Assembly (NCBI GenBank): GCA_037447655.1
Contig: JBBHKE010002023.1
Span: forward strand, 186,001 to 250,000
DNA length: 64,000 bases
Source: Zygnema cylindricum
Taxonomy: Eukaryota; Streptophyta; Zygnematophyceae; Zygnematales; Zygnemataceae
Reading direction: 5' to 3'
The position numbers and the translations under genes were made by a program. Shown here one piece after another: positions 52,697 to 64,000 of the stretch (its first letter is position 1; each line of letters begins with the position of its first letter). The notes beneath the pieces are model-generated. The model did not search any database, had not been told where the DNA came from, and saw only the letters and a program-made list of their open reading frames with translations.

Positions 52697-54140
52697 GCTG
52701 AAAGCAAAGTGTTGGAAATGGAGGGTTAATATTGAACAAAAATAAAAGTAAAACTTCCACAAACGGAATGTCAAACAACAACCACCTGCACAAATGAACA
52801 ATGAGGCTTTGAGAACTTTAAATGGTTGAAGTTTAGCTTTGTAGATGATATCATGGACATTTTAAACTAAAGTTTTCGGAAGTTTGTAGATATACCTTTT
52901 TAGTTACGGTTTGTGAAAGCTCAGGGAAGAAGGAATTCTAAAGAGTGTTAGAAAACATGACTTAGTCAGACATACTCTTTATAACTCTGTACTTTTATTA
53001 AGCTGCTGTACTTTTATTAAGCTGCACTGCAGATTTTAGTTGTATATTAGTTGTTACCCCACCCTGGCAAACCAACCCTAAATTTTTTTGTGTGGCTGGT
53101 TGCTACATCTGTTTTCAATTAGATTTTTTGTCGATGGTTGGTCCATCTGCCCTCCAACACACACAAGACAGATTCTCATGAGAAGTGGGCAAGTTTTTTG
53201 GCTGGATTGACATGTGAACAATGCTTAGGGTTATGTTGGGTAGTGCACATATGGTTATGTTGGGCAGTGCACATATGGGGCGGTCTCTCTTGTTAGAATA
53301 TTAAGGCTTTTTTAAGAAAGCAAAACGGTAAACCATCTCAACACATAAGAACAAAAAATGGAAGGCGAAAATGAAACTGAAAAAATGACGGTCTTTTCTT
53401 TTTTTTCCCTTAAAACAAACTTGAAAGCAATGTGAGTACAAGCAAAATAAAAGGAAAAATATTGTGGAAGAAACTAACGCAGACAAGGGCAAGCCAACAA
53501 AAGATGTTGAAAGGAACAACCAGCATAAAAACAGCGGCAGAATAGGGTACCTAAATAGAAACTACCAAACCAGACCACAACATTGTTAAAGACAACTAAA
53601 AGCAACCCTTCAACCCCTCGATCGAGGAAGTTTCGGATTTCATCAACGATCTATACCAACAAAAACACATCGACAATCCACAACAACAGTAGTTGACCGG
53701 AGGAGTTGACCAAAGGAGGTAGCAGGTAGGAATAGCACATCGACGATCCATAACAGAAATAGGGGATAAAAAGAGGATACGACGGAGCAAATTGATGGAG
53801 TTTCGGAAAACATCCACTATCAATAACAGCGATAGCGCAACGACAATCCATATCAGCAATAGCAGATTGAAGAAGGATAGTAGGAAAAGCACATTGGCAA
53901 TCCATAATAGATCGAAAGGTGATAGAAGCTTGCACTCATTATACAACCACAAATAAACATTGACGAGAAAAAAAAGCTTTGGCAATAAAATTAAATAAAG
54001 TTAAAATATATGTTGATGATAAAAAGAAAAAAAGTTAAAATATATGTTGATGATAAAAAGAAAAATAATTTTAAAGTAGTTTACGATAAAAAGAAGTAAG
54101 AACACAAGCCGAAAAAGTAAGGAAACGCGGAAGACAATTG
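52697..54140. other. Non-coding with short tandem repeats
   Basis: Contains a double GTTATGTTGGG(T/C)AGTGCACATATG at about 53230-53280. An irregular array at 53640-53910 has CGACAATCCATA-type units with GCACAT and CAATAGC. A 31-bp direct repeat lies at about 53998-54065 (GTTAAAATATATGTTGATGAT). Minus-strand frames at 53596-53985 reflect the array. No gene is assigned. Confidence 0.55.
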
Positions 54141-56330
54141 ACGATGAAAAAAGAGTTAATGGATGCGAAAGATGTTGTCAAGGGAAACAAATCCAGAAAC
54201 CTCATCCACCGAAAAGATAATAAGTTTCAGTCCTCGCATCCTCTCGAATTAATCCAAATCGATTTGTGTGGACATGTAAAGCCGGAAAGTATTTGAAGGA
54301 ATCGTTACATCATGGCCATTGTTGATGATTACTCTCGATTTTCATGGGTGATTCTTTTGAAACAAAATTTTGACGCATTAGAGAGGTTTAAGGAGTGGCA
54401 TATCATGGCGGAACGACAATGTGGGAGAAAAAATCGAAATCCATTCGATCGGATAATGGCGGGGAATTTATCGCATTTGATGGATATTGTTGAGAATGGG
54501 GAATAAAACATTAAAATACGGCACCTTACTCTCCGGAATCGATGGAGTGGCTGAACGCAAAAATAGGACACTCAAAGAAATGGTTCGAGCAATGGTGCAT
54601 GCATCCGGTCGATCTAGGTCACTATGGGGAGATGCACACTTAACCGCTAACTATATATGTAATCGGCAACTCACATCTATTACGAGTGATAAAACACCTC
54701 ATGAGTTGTGGTATGGTTGAAAACCTACTCTACATCACTTGCAGATTTGGGGATATCGTGTTACCGTATATGTAGAATCACAAAATCGGCCAATGAAATT
54801 TTCATCCAAAAGTTGTTGGTCGGGAATTTTTGTAGGATATAGCTCGAGAAGAAATCTTTACCGAATTTATAATCCGTCACGGCACACAATTATTGATTCA
54901 CGAAATTAAAACTTCCCTGGGGACTTGAAAACCGCAATTGAAGGATCAGCAAAATTATGGAGAAATTTGGATTTTCATGACGAAGCCAAAATTTCTAATT
55001 TCCCGGACATTGGGGAGTCCGACGAAGCCGGAATTTCTAATTTCCCGGACATTGGGGAGTCCGATGACGACATTGAGCCTGATCCGGCTGTCAATGTCAA
55101 GAGGGGGGATCGAAAATTGGACATTGTATAATAAATTGAAACATTAACGTTAAATCGACATTCGAATTCACGAATGTCATCCGAATCTCAAAATTCTACA
55201 AGTTTAAAATCATGCTCTTCAAATCAAACCGAATAGCATAAATACAGAGTTGGATGTTAATTTAAGGAGGATTACACGGGAATCTAAGGGTAGAAAACCG
55301 GCTAGATTATCTTTCGACCGAAAAAGATGGAATGTTGAAAATTCACATTACTTCATTTCGGCAACTAAGGAGGATGATTTCCTCCTCTAGCAATCACTTT
55401 GTGAGAACTCCGCCAGTGATCCCCGATCTTATTGTGAAGCAAGAAATTCGGGTGATTGGGAGTCAAAATGGCAGCCGACTTGGGAGAAAGAATATAAGTC
55501 CATCGTAGAGAATCGTACAACGAAATTGATTTACCGAAAGGGAAGAAGGCGATCGATGCCAAGTGGGTCTTCAAGACAAAAACTGGTGCTTCTGGAAAAA
55601 TAAGTATAAAGCTAGACTAGTATGTAAAGGTTTTCAACAACGGGAAGGAGTTTATTTATTTTACAAAGGCATATGTGCCAGTTGTAAAATTCGACTCCTT
55701 ACGGATGATTGTGCCTATTGCGACAGTTGAAAAAAAACACATCCACCAAATGGATGTTGAAACCGCCTTCTTGAACGAGAAACTTGAAAAAGAAGTGTAC
55801 ATGAAGATTCCAGAGGGAGTTGCCTCAAAGGAAGGGAAGGTAAGGTAAAGCGCCAGAAGTCTTTGAACAAATTGAAGAAGGCGCCCCATACTTGGTACCT
55901 ACAATTGCATTCAGTGATAACAAATTTCAGATTTCAACGGACTACTTCAAATCCGGGCGTTTAGGTTTAAAGGGAAGAAGAAGACAAAAAAAATTTCTCC
56001 GTTTACGTGGACGGTTTTCTGATGATTTCCGATAGTCTACAGAAAATCAACGAATTGAAGGCTTTTCTACGCCTTTATTTTAAGGTAACACACCTCGGAG
56101 ACGACCGTTACATTTTGGGGATCGAAGTTATAAGATATCCTAACGAAGATATCAAACTGAGTCAAACTCAATACTGTAGAGAAGTGTTAGAGCTGTTTGG
56201 CATGTCGAATGCCAAACCACTTTCTACGCCCATGGATCCCAGGTGTCATTTAAGGAAGTTTGAGGAGGAATACAAACAACTTGTCAATTTGTACGTCAGT
56301 CCAACCTCAATCGTACCGGCCAAATATTAA
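54141..56330 (+). pseudogene. Copia fragment B1 (integrase to RT), plus strand
   Basis: Begins inside the pre-integrase zinc motif (GKQIQKPHPP), then LIQIDLCGH, IVDDYSRFSW, SDNGGEF and GVAERKNRT in shifting frames. It continues with GIFVGYSS and a 42-bp tandem duplication at about 54985-55070 (NFPDIGES repeated). The linker ends FISATKEDDFLL, a TAG at 55388, then QSLCEN and RT. RT keeps KAIDAKWVFKTKTGAS, MDVETAFLNEK and LSQTQYCREVLE, but the catalytic box reads YVDG instead of YVDD (about 56005). It is broken off at about 56330. No LTRs are seen. Confidence 0.85.
55388..55390 (+). promoter_or_regulatory. Conserved TAG at the integrase-RT boundary in B1
   Basis: TAG CAA TCA CTT, in frame with FLL before and QSLCEN after, the same position and context as 30849. 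Confidence 0.6.
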
Positions 56331-56489
56331 AGGATATGCTTCACGGCCTCCTAATGGGATTTTTTCGCTTCATGACAGAAAGTTGAAATTGCCACAGCAA
56401 TATCCGGACGAATACCGACACTCAAGTACAGAAGACTTGCGATGGCTTCTCGATATGGAACGTCGACCGACGTTTCCTCAAACTTCTAA

Positions 56490-58590
56490 CCGGAGGTCAC
56501 CGGCGGAGTTCTCACAAAGTGATTGTTAGAGGAGGAATCATCCTCCTTAGTCGCCGAAATGAAGTAATGTGAATTTTCAACATTTCCTCTTTTTCGGTCG
56601 AAAGACAATCTAGCGTTTTTTCTCCCCTTAGACTCTCGTGCACTCCTCCTCGGGTTTACATCTGACACTTTGTCTTTATCCAATTCGATTTGATTTGAGG
56701 AGCTTGATTTTGAGCTCGTAGAATTTCGAGATTTAGATGACATTCGAGAATTCGTATGTCGCGATTCAACATCAATGTTTTCATTTTCTTAGTCAATGTC
56801 CAATTTACGTTTCCCCTCTTAACATCGAAATCCGGATCACGCTCAATGTCGTCATCGGACTCAATGTCTGGGAAGTTGGAAATTTCGGCTTCGTCATGAA
56901 AATCTAAATTTCTCTGCAAATTTGCCGATCCTTCAATTGGGGATTTCAAGGCTTCATGGAAATCCACATTTCGTGATTCAATAATTGTGTGTCGTAAGGG
57001 ATCATAAACTCGGCTAAGATTCCCTCGCGAGCTTTATCCTACAAAAATTCCCAACCAACTCGATGAAAATTTCCCTCGCCGATTTTGTGATTCTACATAC
57101 TTGGTATTGTGACATCCCCAAATCAGCAATTGGTGTAGAGTTGGTTTCCGATCGTACCACAACTCATGAGGCGTTTTATCGCCCGAAATGGACGTGAGTC
57201 GTCGATTACCTGTATAGTTAGCGTTTAAGAGTGCATCTTCCCAAAGTGACATAGATCGACCCGATACATGCACCATAGCTCGAACCATTTCTTGGAGTGT
57301 CCCATTTTTGCGTTCAACAACTCCATTTGATTTCGGGGAGTAATGTGTGGTATGTTAATGTTTTATTCCCCATTCTCTACAATATTCATCAAAAGCAGTA
57401 ATTTCACCGCCATTAGCCGATCGATTAGACTTCAATTTTCCCTCACATTGTCGTTCCGCCATGACATGGCACTCAAACCTCTCTAAAGCTTCAGAATTTT
57501 GTTATAAAAGGATCACTCATGAAAATTGAGAGTAATTATCATCAATGACCATGATGTAACGATTCCCTCCAATAATCTCTGGTTTACATTTCCACACAAA
57601 TCGATTTGGATTAATTCAAGAGGATGTGATGACCGAAACTTAGTATCTTTTCTGTGGATGAGGTTTCGGATTTGTTTCCCTTGACTACACCCCTCGCATC
57701 GATTAACTTTTTCTCCCGAGGTCAAATCCAAGCCCCTCACACAACCGGTTTTTATCATTCGCCTTAGACCCCCGTCGGTTGTATGGCACATCCGCTGATG
57801 CCAAAGACTTAAGTCTCCTTTAAATTCTGAGATTTGATTTATAATTATATCGGGATGTGAATCTATTTTAGGCTGCCGCCAAAATAGCTGACTATGCGTA
57901 TTTTCCACGACTTCCCGTTCACCTATGACAACTTCTTTTTAATTAACAATGTGAATGGTTGAATCCCAAGGGCATGTACACTACCATTTGTTTGTTGGAT
58001 TTACAAGACATTGTGTAAATTAACTGAACCATCAAGAATGTAAAGTACATTGACCAAACGGGTATGAGTGACGCAATATCTCCCTTCTTAATTAAATGTG
58101 ACAAGGTCTAAACGGACGGTTCCCACATTGGTGACAAAGATAATTTGTCCTCTTGCAATCGTGATTTTCTCTAGAATCGTCAACTGCAGCAAGTCATCAA
58201 AGAGTGTCACATCGGTGCAAATATGATGTGATGCTCCCGCATCAATCACACACTCTTTTTTTAAATATCCATTTTTTGCTGATAAATCAACCGAGAGGTT
58301 GAGACAAGAAAATGTCTGAGCACCTACTCCCTACCACTCTTCATATCCACCATCTCCAAAAAAACGTCGTTGACCACTAAAACGGCCACCACCTTGGCCA
58401 CCACTCATCCTCGGTTGCATATGCGACCTCCTCTACGGCCGCCATTATAGCCACCACGGCTGCCATTGAATCCACCTCTACCGCCTCCACCTTCGCCGTC
58501 CCCTTTTGCATAACATTGAGAGCTTAAGCGCCCCCTCTTGCCGCAAAAATAGCATTGTCGATCCTTGTTGGGACTTGACACCGCCAAATT
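56490..58590 (-). pseudogene. Copia fragment B2 (zinc knuckle to integrase), minus strand
   Basis: In minus orientation: a knuckle CYFCGKRGRLSSQC (His changed to Arg, 58550), an RGG-rich stretch and protease IDAGASHHICTD (DTG changed to DAG, about 58240). Next come pre-integrase LWHQRMCHTTD and CEGCSQGKQI, then LIQIDLCG, EMVRAMVHVSGR and GIFVG. Then the linker NFPDIESDDD and SHYFISATKEDD, a one-base loss, and TAA at 56526-56528 at the conserved position. It is close kin to B1 and lies inverted to it. Confidence 0.85.
56526..56528 (-). promoter_or_regulatory. Conserved TAA at the integrase-RT boundary in B2
   Basis: Reading CTC-TAA-CAA-TCA-CTT on the minus strand, the stop sits where B1 and Copia-1 have TAG, once the adjacent one-base deletion is allowed for. 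Confidence 0.5.
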
Positions 58591-59208
58591 GTTGAAAAGT
58601 ATGATTTCGTGCTATACCAATTTATGTGAGACGAACGATTCGAGGCGTTTTGAGACAGCAGTACAAACAACGATATATCAGTTTTGGTGATATTTTCAGC
58701 GAAACGATATTTTACCAAGTGTATATCAAAATCGGGACTACAATACCGATTTGTGATAAGACTTCACACGTGACGATTTCCAACGGGAAATCATGTGACA
58801 GAGGACAAAACCGAGCGTCCTCATTGGAGACACTTATGGAGGACACCAAGACACATGCCATTCATCCATTGGACCGCAATCCACCACTCCATTAGGCATA
58901 TCACCATCGGTGCATTCAGAAAGGGATAAATGGGCATGTAAGACAAGCATTTCATTAAGGTTTAAGGAATCAAAGCATAGGGCTTATGATGCATATGAGA
59001 AGCTTTCAGAAGAGAACACTCTGTTACACATTATTTAGTGAGATTACAAGAGTGTACACTTCATAGACATTTGACATCATTACATTTATGTACAGATTAG
59101 ATTAAAGAGTAGTTAAGAACTCAGCTTTAGTCTCAGTTGAGATAAGGGATTACAAGTGTCAAATTTGCGGCAGCGAAGGAGGTCATCAATAGTCGCGAGA
59201 AATCGACA
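58591..59208. other. Junction sequence, no gene
   Basis: Unrecognised sequence between two oppositely oriented copia fragments. It may include the eroded gag of the element starting at 59209, but no Gag core motif is visible. Confidence 0.5.
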
Positions 59209-62200
59209 ATGGCATACGCTATCAATAACCTGAAGAGTACAAAGAAGGAGAAGGCAACACCGAAAGAGGAAAACAAGGGGTCATCTTATCTAAGTAAACA
59301 AGAGGATGACGGAGGAGCTTACAACTTTACGGGATCTAGGGGGAGAGGAGGTGGACCTCGTGGACGAGGAGGCAAGTCACAGTGCCCAGGGAGAGGCTCA
59401 TATCAACGTGATACCTCTCAGATGACTTGTTACAATTGTAACGAGATTGGGCATGGCTCCTTTGAATGCCCAGACAAAGGTAAACAGTGTAACATTTGTC
59501 AAAAATGGGGACACACTGGTCGCGGCTGTTATCAAAACAAGGGAAACAATCGCGAAGGGGGACAATTTAGAGGCGGAGGAAATGGAGGAAGACAAGGGAA
59601 ACAATCGCGAAGGGGGACAATTTAGAGGCGGAGGAAATGGAGGAAGTAGTTCATCAGGTAGAGGCGATTTTGTTGGGGATAGGCAAGTGGACAAAATCAA
59701 AACTTTTCCAGTTCACTCATGGAGGAAACACTCGAAAAGGAGGATATTCTATTTCACACACGAGGCAATGAGAGTAAAAAAAAAATTATCAATTGGATCA
59801 TAGACTCAGGTGGTACACATCACACGTGTTCAGATCTAGGACAATTCACTGACGTTAGGAAACTCACTATACCAAAATCCATCAAAGTGGCTAATGGTTC
59901 AATGATGGTTGTTGATACAGTGGGAACAGTACAGTTAGATCTACGGACACAAGAGAGGGAAAGGAAAACTAGAGTCAATAGAGTACGTTTTAATAATGTG
60001 TTTTATAATCCGGGGGGTTGCATCAATCATTTAAGTGTCCCACAACTCCAGAGGAAAGGAGGAAGAGCCACATGCTTGGAAGGGGGTAGAATCATATTGA
60101 GTAGTAAAACAGGACCATTTGCAGAGGGGGTTGTAACTGAAAACATCCAAAGTAGGCTAATTTGGAGAAAACCAGAAAAGCCGATGAAGAAGGGCACCTC
60201 CATTCGGCAGAGCTCAACAAAGAGGACCTCATGTTGTGGCATCATCGTATGTGTCACACTTCAGAGAGTAACATCAAAGAGATGATTCGTCATTGTGCAG
60301 TTCGAGGACTAGATGTGACGGCAAGAGAAAAGGTCATCGACTGTGTGGGATGCACAAAAAGGAATCATAAAAAGAAGCCTCATCCGGTGAAAGATCTTCA
60401 GTTGTAAGCAAACAACCCTTTAAATGTAGTCTATGTAGAACTTTGTGGTGACATACACCTATAAACCATTGGAAAAAATAAAAACATTATGGTGATAGTT
60501 GATGGTTTCAGTAGGAAGACATGGGTGTACCTTTTAAAAGCAAAGTCAAAAGCATTAAAGATTTTTAAAGATTTTGTGGTTATGGCTGAGAGAGAAAGTG
60601 GGAGGCAGGTAAAAGCAGTATGATCGGACCGTGGAGGTGAATTTTTTTCCTTTGCTAAATATTGCAAGGAGACTGGAATTAAGCAGCAGTTCATGGCTCC
60701 TTATTCCTCACAATCGAATTGAATAGCAGAGAGGAAGAACCGAACATTTAAAGAGATGGTGCGGGCAATACACCATACGACTAAACTCACACATCATCTT
60801 TGGGGAGAGGCAATTAGGGCGGCTAATCAAGTCACCAATCGGAGAATCAACTCGGCTTTAGGCAACAAACACGGGAGGAACTTTCGAGTGGACAAGCGCC
60901 CAAGGTAAAACATTTAAGGATTTGCGGATGTGAGGCTATGGGGTATGTAGAGGAAAGAAACCGGGAAGGAAAGTTTGCGGCACGATGATGGGAAGGATAC
61001 TTTGTGGGGTACAGTGAAAACTCAACGCAGCATAGCATTTATAACCTCGTTACTAGAAAGGTCCGTGAGTCTAAAAATGTTGAGTTCCATGAAAACTTGG
61101 AATGGATGGTGAAAGGAGCTCGGGCCGAAGATTACGAGGAGGAGAGTCATTATGAGTACTTCACAGGAGAGGCGGGGGAAAAAGAAGATGTCTTGATGGA
61201 GGTAGAGACATAGAAAAAGGTGCGATTTGTGGAGCACTTTAGAGAAAGTTCCGAAACCTAAGACCACGAGCAACGAAGCACGGGGACAAGGTCATTAGAG
61301 AATCTTCCACTCACACAAACAACGTGACATCAGAAGAAATACCCTTGAGAAAGAAGGCGATGACAAGATTGGGAGCAATGACTCGGATAAGGAATATGCA
61401 GAAAATATACGGAGAAGCAAGTGATCAACAAAAGGGAAGGCAAAGGAACGATTCTCACCAGGACTGTCTTATAAAAAACAAACCAGCTACGAGAGGGCAA
61501 TTTGCAAACTTAGAGAAAGAAGGGGGAAATATTTTCTCTTATGAAAGGCAATTACAGAAAATCGTCCAGCCTATCCTCAATCATACCAAGAAGTTAGAGA
61601 CTCGGACGGATGGGAGGAGAAGTGGAAACCAACGTTTATAAAGGAGTTCAATTATGTAAAACAAATGGGTGTTTTGAAGAAGTAGACGTATCATTTGGTA
61701 AGAAGGGGATAGACTCAAAGTGGGTTTTTAAGACAAAGACGGAAGCCTCAGGACAAATTCTTAAGTATAAGGCGCGTTTAGTATGTAAAGGCTTTCAACA
61801 GAAGAATGGTATTGACTTTTCAGAGACTTTTGCTCCCGTGGTTAGTTTGATTCTTTGCGAGCAATTATTGCAATGGCGGCGACATAAGGAATGCATATAC
61901 AACACATGGATGTAGAGACGACTTTCTTGAATGAAAGAATTAGAGGAGGAGGTGTAAATGAAAATTCCAGAAGGAGTTCCTAGAAAGAATGGTAAAGCAT
62001 AGAGGTTATGGAAGGCTTTGTATGGTTTGAAGCAGGCACCAAGAACATGGAACCATAAAATTCACAAGGTTTTACTAATTTTGGAATTTAGTAGGCTTAC
62101 TGCAGATTGTGGAGTGTATATTCGGGGAGAAGGTTGGGACATGGTAATTTTTCAGTGTATACGTAGATGATTTCATTTCCATCTCTCACAACTTGGATTT

Positions 62201-63100
62201 ACTTGGAGAATTAAAGATTGAATTTCGGAAGCATTTTAGAATTACAGACCTAGGAGATGCACAATACATTGTGGGAAATCAGATTCAGAGGAGGAGGAAC
62301 ATAGACATTAAGACATTAGCCAAGAACAATTTGCAAAAGAGGTACTAGAAAGATTTGGGTTCTTAGATTGTAAGCCACTAAGAACTCCCCTTGATCCTCG
62401 TGACAAGCTTTCTAACTCTGTTAAAAGTCCCAAGGTTGATGTTTCGTATAGGGAGGCGGTCGGTAGCTTGATGTATTTAAGTGTCGGTACTAGGCCTGAC
62501 ATTAGTGCCGCAGTGAGTATGGTAAGTCGGTATTGTGGTAATCCGAAGAAAATACATTGGGAGGCGGTGAAAAGAATAATTAGGTATTTGGCAGGAGCGC
62601 TTAGTCTTGGAATTCTTTATAAGAAAGATGAGAGCTTGAGTTGTTATGGATATTGTGATGCCGATTATGGAGGGGATCATGAAACAGGAAGGTCTACGTC
62701 AGGATATGCGTTTTTACTTGCAAGAGGAGCCATCTCGTGGAATTCCCGTTTACAACCTACCGTGGCACTTTCATTTACGGAGGTGGAGTACATGGTCGCA
62801 TTTCATGCTGCGAAGAATGCTGTGTGGATTAAGGATTCTTTATCGAAGGTTGGAGTGAAAAAAGAATGCATGCAAATATTAAGTGATAATATGTCCTCCA
62901 TTGCACTTTGTAAAAATCCTATTTTGCATAAGCGCACTAAACATATTAAAATTCAGTGGCATTTTGTTCGAGATTTGGTTTTGGAAAATGAAGTTGAATT
63001 TGCGTTTGTACCTACAAAAGAACAAGCCGATGATATGGTAACCAACGCAGCATTGAAGGAAGTGTATGAAATGGGAAAGAAGTTAGTAGGCATGGAGTAA
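59209..63100 (+). pseudogene. Copia element C, gag C-terminus to RNase H, decayed
   Basis: An RG-rich linker is followed by two knuckles, CYNCNEIGHGSFEC and CNICQKWGHTGRGC (59428-59530), and a tandem duplicated GNNREGGQFRGGGNGG. Protease reads IIDSGGTHHTCSD, pre-integrase LWHHRMCHTSES with CVGC. Integrase has VELCG in place of the first catalytic Asp (60443), SDRGGEF, a stop at N-stop-IAERKNRT, and further shifts. The linker ends YFLL, TGA at 61542, then KAITENRPAYPQSYQE. RT pieces include KWVFKTKTEAS, YVDDF (62160) and LDPRDKLSNS. The RNase H frame 62468-63100 is open, with YCDADYGG and FTEVEYMVA. It lacks a 5' LTR. Confidence 0.85.
61542..61544 (+). promoter_or_regulatory. Conserved TGA at the integrase-RT boundary in element C
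   Basis: TTT CTC TTA TGA AAG GCA ATT ACA GAA AAT aligns with TTT CTT TTG TAG CAA TCA CTT ACG GAG AAT of Copia-1. The stop position is conserved but the type and downstream hexamer differ. Confidence 0.5.
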
Positions 63101-63152
63101 GAGGGGGCTTTGAGTGTCTCGGTAAAAGGGAGAATGTTAGTAAAAGGGGGAA

Positions 63153-63661
63153 TGTTAGGATTTGGTACTAAACACTCACTTAGCGACGAGATATTCTTGT
63201 AGCTAAGGTAGCCACGACGAGCGACGAAGTAGTTTTCGTTGCTTGATATTTGAAGTGACGTAGAAGTTGTCTGTTCGTTTCCCTTCGCGCGAGTTCTAGT
63301 TGTAATATAGAAATGACGTGGAAATTGTTTCCTCACGTTGGTTCACTTAAGTTCTAGTTGTACCACGTATTTGAAATCGGTTGGTAGTTGACTTTCTTTG
63401 TTGGTTAACTAACTTAGGACGACTACCTTTAGTCGGTCGTATACTTCGCCACGCGTTTTGTTTGGTCCTATACATTTATATTTGTTGAGATTTCGTGGTA
63501 GATTTATCTTTTGGAGGCGTAGCTTATTAAAGAGGCGTAGAAAGGTCAGAAGTAAAAAGGTAGAAACTAAAGGAGTTATGTTTGCCTTGTGCTTAATGTA
63601 TTGTATGTTTTGGAGGAACATTATTGTTAATTATTCATTTTTTTTTGTTTGTTAACTTACA
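63153..63661 (+). repeat. Element C 3' LTR with duplicated polypurine tract
   Basis: 509 bp from TGTTAGGATTTGG to CTTACA. It is preceded by GTAAAAGGGAGAATGTTA and again GTAAAAGGGGGAATGTTAG (63121-63157), so the PPT and LTR start are duplicated over 18 bp. The LTR end CTTACA resembles CCTACA of Copia-1. A TATATTT-like box lies near 63478. No 5' partner is in the window. Confidence 0.75.
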
Positions 63662-63663
63662 AT

Positions 63664-64000
63664 AAATTCGGGAAAAATTCCCTCGCGAGCTTTCTCCTAA
63701 AAAATTCACGACCAACTCGATGAAATTTCCCTCGCCGATTTTGTGATTTTATATACACCGTAGCGTGACATCCCCAAATCAACAAGTGGTGTAGAGCTGG
63801 TTTCCGATCGTACCACAAATCATGAAGCATTTTATTGCCCGAAATGGATGTGAGTCTTTATTTACATCTATAGTTAGCGTTTAAGAGTGCATCTTCCCAA
63901 AGTGACATAGATCGACCGGATGCATGCACCATAGCTCGAAGCATTTCTTGGATGTCCGATTTTTTCGTTCAGCCACTCCATTTGATTTTGGGGAGTAAGG
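63664..64000 (-). pseudogene. Copia fragment B3 (integrase), runs off the window
   Basis: The minus strand matches 57010-57345 closely: GVAERKN-like start at the edge, EMLRAMVHASGRSMSLWEDALLNANY, then HELWYDRKPALHHL and GIFV. It ends at the integrase C-terminal GIF site, abutting the LTR of element C. Confidence 0.8.

Noticed and set aside
53596-53985. 129-residue minus-strand protein with repeats
   Set aside because: It follows an irregular nucleotide repeat, two overlapping frames are equally open, and no domain is seen.

Overview
This window looks like nuclear DNA from a seed plant. The genes have AT-rich GT-AG introns, there is a cluster of the plant-specific DUF674 family, Ty1/copia LTR retrotransposons lie in several states of decay, and many short TA-flanked terminal-inverted-repeat elements (MITEs) are present. 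I see no bacterial-type operons, no tRNA or rRNA genes and no CRISPR array. The species cannot be named from the sequence. All homology calls come from motif reading, and divergence counts are by eye.

Left third (1-20.7 kb). A block of about 2.58 kb carrying a small cysteine-rich membrane (CYSTM-like) gene occurs twice, at 1-2578 and 10697-13278, and is nearly identical. The sequence right of each copy (2579-5948 and 14381-18290) is also paralogous but clearly more diverged. It holds nested MITEs and the 3' half of a minus-strand copia family (family A). A lone third copy of the cysteine-rich exon lies at 6617-6707. A 5' LTR plus gag of family A at 18.4-20.7 kb has folded back into a large imperfect inverted repeat.

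Middle (21-52 kb). This is a birth-and-death cluster of DUF674 genes on both strands. Two look intact: 22361-23530 (minus, 273 aa) and 35176-37785 (plus, 415 aa, with a second partial domain repeat). One is one indel from intact (50544-51749). At least seven others are pseudogenes or single-exon relics. One near-perfect duplicate (26521-33682) is split by a young, structurally complete copia element (27080-33066, LTRs 622 bp each, 5-bp target duplication AAACA).

Right end (54-64 kb). These are decayed copia elements related to the young one: an inverted pair (54141-56330 plus, 56490-58590 minus), a longer plus-strand element with a 3' LTR (59209-63661), and a minus-strand piece running off the edge.

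Most interesting: the young copia element and its three decayed relatives all have a stop codon at the same alignment position between integrase and reverse transcriptase. In three of the four the stop is followed by CAA-TCA, which fits the UAG-CAR-YYA readthrough context known from tobamoviruses. Two of these elements also show two tandem CCHC zinc knuckles with RGG-rich linkers, and a third keeps one knuckle and the linker. Together this suggests a copia lineage that uses stop-codon readthrough to set reverse transcriptase output.
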